Shown here: one piece after another, positions 59,518 to 64,000 of the stretch
Layout: each line of letters starts with the position of its first letter
Position numbering within the stretch: the stretch's first letter is position 1
DNA from: Candidatus Pseudobacter hemicellulosilyticus
Lineage (GTDB): Bacteria > Bacteroidota > Bacteroidia > Chitinophagales > Chitinophagaceae
Assembly (NCBI GenBank): GCA_029202545.1
Contig: CP119311.1
Location: 4,154,001-4,218,000, forward strand
Reading direction: 5' to 3'
Length of the DNA: 64,000 nt
The notes under the pieces: generated by a model
Told to the model about the DNA's origin: nothing
Database searches by the model: none
Seen by the model: the letters and a program-made list of their open reading frames with translations, nothing else
Program-made: the position numbers and the translations under genes

Positions 59518-62500
59518 ATGAAAAGATTTTTTGGTGCCTTGACTGCCTTTGTTTGTATGGCAGCTACCAGCCAGGCGCAGGCCCCGGGTATGCTCAACTA
59601 CCAGGGTGTTGCCCGCAATGCCGTAGGCAATGTTATCTCCAATAAAGCCATTACATTACGTTTATCCATACGCGAAGGATCGGCCAACGGCAGTATCGCT
59701 TACAGCGAAACCCGCTCCGTGACCACCAATGCCTTCGGCCTGTTCAATGCCCAGGTGGGCGGTACAGGCGCCACTGCCCAGACCGGCACCATCACTGGAG
59801 TCAACTGGGCTTCCGGCTCTAAATTCATGCAGGTGGAAATTGATCCCAATGGCGGTAATTCCTTTACCAGCATTGGCACCACCCAACTGCTCTCTGTTCC
59901 TTACGCCCTGTTTGCCGGCTCCAGCCTTCCGGTTGGACCTGCCGGTGGCGACCTGACCGGCGCCTATCCCAATCCCACCATTGCGGCCAATGCCGTTACT
60001 ATGGGTAAGCTGGCCAATGGCGCTGTAACGGAAGATAAGATCGCTGCCAATGCCGTATCCGGCGCCAAGATCATGGACGGTGCGGTAGGCAGTGCTAAAA
60101 TAATGGATGGCGCCGTGACCGGCGCTAAAGTAGCTGATGGCGCTATCGGCAGCGCCAAGATCATGGATGGTGCCGTAGGCAGTGCAAAGATTGCCGATGG
60201 CGCTGTGGGTGCTGCAAAGATCGCTGACGCCGCAGTAGGCAATGCCAAGATCGCGGATGGGGCAATCAGTACTGCTAAGGTGCAGGATGCCTCCATCACC
60301 AATCCCAAACTGGCTGATGGTGCAGTAGGCACCAGCAAACTCGCCAATGGTGCGGTAACCGGCGATAAGATCGCGGATGGCACCATCACGGCGGCCAAAC
60401 TGGATGCGGGTGTCTCCCTGGCGCCCACCGGTGCTGCCGGCGGCGACCTGGCCGGGAACTATCCCAATCCCACTATCGCCCCCAATGCTGTGACCACTGC
60501 CAAGATCGCCGATGGCGCCGTAGGCAGCGCTAAGATCATGGATGCTGCGGTAGGCAGTGCTAAAATTGCCGACGGTTCAGTAGGCAGCGCCAAGATCGCT
60601 GATGGCGCTGTAGGTAATGCAAAAATTGCGGATGCTGCTGTGGGCAGTGCAAAGATTGCTGACGGCGCTGTAATGACAGCCAAGGTAGCCGATGCTGCTA
60701 TCACCGAAGCCAAACTGGCCAACAATGCTGTCAGCACTGACAAGGTAGCTGATGGCGCTGTTACTGAAGCCAAGATCGCCAATAACGCGGTAAGCACAGG
60801 TAAGGTGATGGACGCTGCTATCACTGAAGCCAAACTGGCTAACAATGCTGTTGGTACCGACAAAGTACAGGATGCGTCTATTACCCAGGCCAAACTGGCT
60901 CCGGGAGTAGTCCTGCCTCCTGGTGGCGCCGCCGGCGGCGACCTGTCCGGTACTTTTCCCAATCCTACGGTAGTGGGTCTCCAGACCGTCCCTGTAAGCG
61001 CTACTGCGCCGGCAGCCGGACAGATCCTGCGTTATGATGGCACCAACTGGGCGCCTTCCGCCAGCGGTGGTGGTTTTACCCTGCCTTTTGTCACTATTGA
61101 AAACAATGCCGGCACCCTGTTCTCCCTCACCAATGATGGGGATGGCACCAGCATTGAAGGGATCAATAATACCACTACGTCCAGCATTGCTGCTGTTCGC
61201 GGTATCGTTAACAGCACCGCTCCCGGCGGCTTTTCTTCTGCTGTGCGTGGTATCAACAACGGTTCCGGTGGTCTGGGTATCGGTGTCTGGGGCAGCCAGG
61301 CCGGTTCCGGCTGGGGCGTGTATGGTGTAACGCCCAATGGTCTGGGTGTATATGGTAATTCCTCTGCCAATGGTACAGGGGTATATGCCAACAGTAATTC
61401 CGGTACCGGTCTTACTGCCACCAGTATCAATGGTATCCCTGCTTCTATCTCTATCTTTAACAACAGCAATAATAACGTTGTACTGAATGCAAACTCTGTG
61501 GGTAACGGGACCGTGGTAAATGTCAGCACTACTGGTAATGGTACCGGGGTGTTGAGTTCTACTGGTGCTGGTTTTAGTGTGCATGGCATTACCAGCGAGC
61601 AGAGCTCTGCCGGTATAGTTGGGGACAACAATGGAGCCGGTGAGGCCATCGTGGGCCGCACTACCAGTGATATTGCAGGCGCAGTAGTAGGTCGCAATGA
61701 CGGCGGTGGCTATGGTGTACGCGGCTTTGTGGCCACCAGTACCGCCAATACCGGTATTGGTGTATATGGCCAGGTGGGTATCAACGGCAGCACCGGTCGT
61801 GCGGGCAGGTTTGAGAGCTTCAATTCCGACAATACAGAGGCCAATATCCTGGAAGTGGCCAGCAACAGCAATGGTAATATCCCTGATAATACCCTGGGTA
61901 ACGCTTCTTCCTTCTTCCTGGACAATACCAATAGCGTAGGCGCCGGTGTACGTTCCGAGGTGAATACTATTTTCGGCAACTTTGGCGCTGCTGCGGTATT
62001 CGGTGTGTCTTCGGGTACTGGTGGTCGTGCAGGTCTGTTCTATGCTTCCAATCCTTCCGGTAACGGCGCTTCCCTGATCTCGCTGACAGATGGCAATGGC
62101 AATGCTATCACCGCCAATGCCGGCAAAGATGGTAATGCTGTAGAAGCCAATATTGATGGTAATGGTGTGGCCGTATACGGCTGGGCGCCCACTTTTTCTG
62201 AAGGCAGGGCTGCCCGCTTTGAACACTATAATGAGGACAATGAAAGTACTGTAGTGACAGCAAAGACCATAGGTAACGGCAATGCCGGTGAATTTTTTGT
62301 GGATCGTACCACCGGTACTTCTGCCGCTGTAAAAGGTGAAGTGAACTCCATCTTCGCCAACTTTGGTACTGCAGGTGTGTATGGCGTTTCTTCAGGCACT
62401 GGGGGTTATGCGGGCCTGTTCTATTCTTCCAACGTTGCCGGTAACGGTCCTGCTTTGCTGGCCCTGACTGAAGGTGCTGGTAATGGTCTTACCGCCAATG

Positions 62501-63207
62501 CCGGTGGATCGGGTGATGGTGTGGAAGCCACCTGTGATGGTACCGGTAATGCCATCTTTGGCTGGATCCCCAATTTTGGTTCCGGTAAAGCCGGCCGTTT
62601 TGCCAACTTCAATTCCGCCAACAGCCAGCCCGTAGTGCATGTTACTACCAATGGTACCGGCAGCACCTTCCTGGTGAACCACCAGGGACCTTCCGGCAGC
62701 CTGGCCGTATTCCAGAGTGCCTCTACCAACGTGGCCCGGATCAATAAGGCTGGTCGTGGTTTCTTCAACGGCGGTACCCAGAACAGCGGCGCCGACGTGG
62801 CTGAAGCTTTTGATGTTACCGGTTCTGTGAACAACTATGAGCCCGGTGATGTGCTGGTGATCTCCACCAATGCTGACCGTACCGTGGAAAAATCTGCTGA
62901 AGCCTATTCCACGCTGGTAGCCGGTGTATATGCTACCAAACCTGGTGTATTGCTTACAGAAGAAGATATTGATTCCGAACTGACCGGTAAAGTGCCCATG
63001 GGTGTCATTGGTGTACTGCCTACCAAGGTATGTATGGAAGGTGGCGCTATCAAACGCGGCGACCTGATCGTTACCTCTTCCACTGCCGGTGTGGCCATGA
63101 AGGCTGATCCGGACAAAGTGAAAATTGGCCAGGTGATCGGTAAAGCCCTGGAAGATTTCAACGGCAATGGCATTGGCAAGATCAAAGTGCTGGTGAGTGT
63201 TAAATAA
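59518..63207 (+). CDS. Large exported repeat protein (decapeptide and triple-repeat architecture)
   Basis: 1229 residues. Signal peptide 1-21 (LTAFVCMAATSQAQA). The N-terminal domain begins MLNYQGVARNAVGNVI, a start seen in many Bacteroidota surface proteins. Two blocks of 14 decapeptides (xAKIADGAVG type) span residues 155-294 and 320-459; each block is entered by a GGDLxGxYPNPT unit, and a third such unit follows the second block. After that come NGTGVYG-type glycine-rich repeats and three long repeats of about 110 residues (AGRFESFN, AARFEHYN, AGRFANFN). The C-terminal domain from about 1085 (SGADVAEAF to GKIKVLVSVK) is the conserved end cap. No T9SS tail. Likely a fibrous surface or adhesin protein; the role is inference. 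Confidence 0.85.
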   Translation: MKRFFGALTAFVCMAATSQAQAPGMLNYQGVARNAVGNVISNKAITLRLSIREGSANGSIAYSETRSVTTNAFGLFNAQVGGTGATAQTGTITGVNWASGSKFMQVEIDPNGGNSFTSIGTTQLLSVPYALFAGSSLPVGPAGGDLTGAYPNPTIAANAVTMGKLANGAVTEDKIAANAVSGAKIMDGAVGSAKIMDGAVTGAKVADGAIGSAKIMDGAVGSAKIADGAVGAAKIADAAVGNAKIADGAISTAKVQDASITNPKLADGAVGTSKLANGAVTGDKIADGTITAAKLDAGVSLAPTGAAGGDLAGNYPNPTIAPNAVTTAKIADGAVGSAKIMDAAVGSAKIADGSVGSAKIADGAVGNAKIADAAVGSAKIADGAVMTAKVADAAITEAKLANNAVSTDKVADGAVTEAKIANNAVSTGKVMDAAITEAKLANNAVGTDKVQDASITQAKLAPGVVLPPGGAAGGDLSGTFPNPTVVGLQTVPVSATAPAAGQILRYDGTNWAPSASGGGFTLPFVTIENNAGTLFSLTNDGDGTSIEGINNTTTSSIAAVRGIVNSTAPGGFSSAVRGINNGSGGLGIGVWGSQAGSGWGVYGVTPNGLGVYGNSSANGTGVYANSNSGTGLTATSINGIPASISIFNNSNNNVVLNANSVGNGTVVNVSTTGNGTGVLSSTGAGFSVHGITSEQSSAGIVGDNNGAGEAIVGRTTSDIAGAVVGRNDGGGYGVRGFVATSTANTGIGVYGQVGINGSTGRAGRFESFNSDNTEANILEVASNSNGNIPDNTLGNASSFFLDNTNSVGAGVRSEVNTIFGNFGAAAVFGVSSGTGGRAGLFYASNPSGNGASLISLTDGNGNAITANAGKDGNAVEANIDGNGVAVYGWAPTFSEGRAARFEHYNEDNESTVVTAKTIGNGNAGEFFVDRTTGTSAAVKGEVNSIFANFGTAGVYGVSSGTGGYAGLFYSSNVAGNGPALLALTEGAGNGLTANAGGSGDGVEATCDGTGNAIFGWIPNFGSGKAGRFANFNSANSQPVVHVTTNGTGSTFLVNHQGPSGSLAVFQSASTNVARINKAGRGFFNGGTQNSGADVAEAFDVTGSVNNYEPGDVLVISTNADRTVEKSAEAYSTLVAGVYATKPGVLLTEEDIDSELTGKVPMGVIGVLPTKVCMEGGAIKRGDLIVTSSTAGVAMKADPDKVKIGQVIGKALEDFNGNGIGKIKVLVSVK
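59980..60399 (+). repeat. Decapeptide-coding repeat, block 1 (14 units of 30 bp)
   Basis: Fourteen 30-bp units coding for I/L/V-x-D/N-G/A-A-V/I-x-x-A-K. The DNA has drifted much more than the protein, mainly by synonymous changes, so the repeat is held at protein level. Confidence 0.85.
60475..60894 (+). repeat. Decapeptide-coding repeat, block 2 (14 units of 30 bp)
   Basis: Again fourteen units of the same pattern. Its last part reads VTEAKIANNAVSTGK and similar, a variant richer in Glu and Asn than block 1. Confidence 0.85.
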
Positions 63208-63223
63208 CCCAATAAAACTATCA

Positions 63224-63760
63224 ATGATGAATACTTTTTCTGTTAAGATGAGTGGTCTGCTGCTGGCGGTAACGCTGAGTGCAGCCGCTGTACAGGCCCA
63301 GGAATACCGTACGGATGTCAGCATCCGGGAACAGATTATGAACAAGTCGGTCCCCGGTGCGCAGTTTGCCCCGGGAGCCACTAAAAAGCTGGCAACCCGC
63401 AAAGCGTTGTCAGGGCAGCAGGAGGTCCATAACGAGACTATTGGCACACAGCTGAAAAAGGGTACGGCGCCCGGGATGACCTTTGCGCCCGGCACCGGCG
63501 GCAATGCCAGGACTACACGCTCCCTGGCGGGCGCCCGCAATACAGCGGCTAAAAGAAGCACCTCCGCTTTGCCCAGTGATGCCCAGGCAGCCAAGCCTGC
63601 TGCACCCGCTGCAGAGCGTATGCAATTACCGACACAAGGAACCAGCGAGGATAAAACCCAGACAGAAGCACCCGTTAAAAAGGTGCAGACGTCTACAGTT
63701 CCCAAGCCTGTTGCCCGTCCTGCCCAGCAAAGCGGCGGTAACAGGACTACCAGGCAGTAG
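63224..63760 (+). CDS. Small exported protein with PGxxFAPG repeats
   Basis: 178 residues from MMNTFSVKMSGLLLAVTLSA, a signal peptide ending in AVQAQ. Two copies of a motif follow: SVPGAQFAPGATKKLATRKA near 50-70 and TAPGMTFAPGTGGNARTTRS near 85-105. The rest is low complexity, rich in A, T, P, K and Q, and ends basic (GGNRTTRQ). No known family. It starts 16 nt after the repeat protein and is likely in the same transcript, so may interact with it at the cell surface. Confidence 0.75.
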   Translation: MMNTFSVKMSGLLLAVTLSAAAVQAQEYRTDVSIREQIMNKSVPGAQFAPGATKKLATRKALSGQQEVHNETIGTQLKKGTAPGMTFAPGTGGNARTTRSLAGARNTAAKRSTSALPSDAQAAKPAAPAAERMQLPTQGTSEDKTQTEAPVKKVQTSTVPKPVARPAQQSGGNRTTRQ

Positions 63761-63781
63761 AGGCGCTGCTTAGCAGCATGT

Positions 63782-63846
63782 AAACCGTTCAGGTCAGCCT
63801 GCCCGCCGTTCACCGGTGGCAGCGCTTATGCCTGGACGGTTTTTTT
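63782..63846 (+). terminator. Terminator of the surface-protein locus
   Basis: AAACCGTTCAGG at 63782-63793 pairs with CCTGGACGGTTT at 63831-63842 with one mismatch, closing a long GC-rich loop, followed by a run of T. Confidence 0.7.
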
Positions 63847-63847
63847 G

Positions 63848-63863
63848 TTGGGACGAACCAGGG
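63848..63863. repeat. Dispersed intergenic motif GGTTCGTCCC, copy 9
   Basis: TTGGGACGAACCAGGG on the plus strand, immediately after the T-tract of the terminator, exactly as copy 3 sits after its terminator. A GC hairpin CCCGCCAGTGGCGGG at 63886-63900 with a 3-nt loop lies next to it. Confidence 0.75.
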
Positions 63864-63942
63864 AAATAGCGCCTGAAATGGATCACCCGCCAGTGGCGGG
63901 CTATGCATTATGGACGATGGGAAAAGTAAACCTTGATGCTGG

Positions 63943-64000
63943 TTAGCTGAACAGGAACTGGATATCTTCTTCCGTGAGGGATTTTACAAAGCCCTCATCT
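63943..64000 (-). CDS. 3' end of an unidentified gene
   Basis: On the minus strand the frame ends DEGFVKSLTEEDIQFLFS followed by TAA at 63943-63945. Only 18 codons are in the window. The acidic helical end reads like a real protein C terminus, and the convergent position after a terminator fits a gene end. No family can be named. Confidence 0.55.
   Translation of the reverse strand, partial: DEGFVKSLTEEDIQFLFS

Noticed and set aside
59980..60894. 30-bp periodic repeats as a possible CRISPR array
   Set aside because: The repeats lie in frame inside a coding region, have no spacers and code for a regular decapeptide.
62392..63813. 473-codon minus-strand frame through the repeat protein and the small exported gene
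   Set aside because: It spans two real genes and the intergenic part; its repeats mirror the plus-strand decapeptide and glycine-rich repeats.

Overview
The window is chromosomal DNA from a member of the Bacteroidota, most likely family Chitinophagaceae (inference from gene content, not from a search). Supporting signs are promoters with a TAnnTTTG box and no purine-rich ribosome binding sites, a short RpoD-type sigma factor, DUF3822 next to rsmD, a DUF177-rpmF-plsX cluster, a three-gene SdhCAB complex, and a protein with a type IX secretion tail. Coding density is high, codon use is even, and I see no insertion sequence, prophage, CRISPR array, tRNA or rRNA gene.

Layout. 1-99: 5' end of an ABC transporter ATPase (-). 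287-604: small exported protein (-). 605-1536: long, mostly empty gap with one candidate 45-residue ORF. 1537-7814: topoisomerase IV cluster parE - methyltransferase - DUF1835 - parC. 7815-8278: convergent gap full of short repeats. 8279-11243 (-): accD - smpB - secreted protein, with accD preceded by a tandem array of overlapping small ORFs. 11835-15364: succinate dehydrogenase / fumarate reductase sdhCAB. 15655-21081: VOC protein, S9 lipoprotein peptidase, YbiT-type ABC-F ATPase and a convergent lipoprotein. 21392-26064: giant beta-rich outer-membrane protein and a coiled-coil membrane protein. 26296-32403: holA, ribF, purM, rpoD, trxB, folB. 32427-42604: TPR protein, then a dense co-directional run DUF3822 - rsmD - bioD - formyl-THF cyclo-ligase - lpxK - rnr - prenyl synthase - APC permease - HD hydrolase. 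42807-46606: Smr protein, hypothetical protein and a ChaN/Ere-like lipoprotein. 46678-47178: RNase P RNA, unusually long. 47198-49869 (-): DUF177 - rpmF - plsX - CPBP protease. 50033-53411: DUF4920 protein, a cation/proton antiporter and a small exported protein. 53630-58504: glycerol operon glpD-glpK-glpF-glpQ. 58887-63760: cell-surface locus (T9SS-tail protein, 1229-residue repeat protein, small exported protein). 63943-64000: 3' end of an unidentified gene (-).

How the parts work together: most genes are core functions (chromosome decatenation, respiration through menaquinone-linked SdhCAB, fatty acid and phospholipid synthesis through AccD and PlsX, lipid A synthesis through LpxK, translation through SmpB, L32 and RsmD, and glycerol / glycerophosphodiester use). 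The most unusual material is non-coding or regulatory. A short motif, GGTTCGTCCC, recurs in nine intergenic sites, often beside terminators and small GC hairpins. A tandem set of 25-codon ORFs abuts the accD start codon through TGATG overlaps. The RNase P RNA appears to carry an AU-rich extension. The ABC-F protein has lost the motifs of exactly one of its two composite ATP sites.
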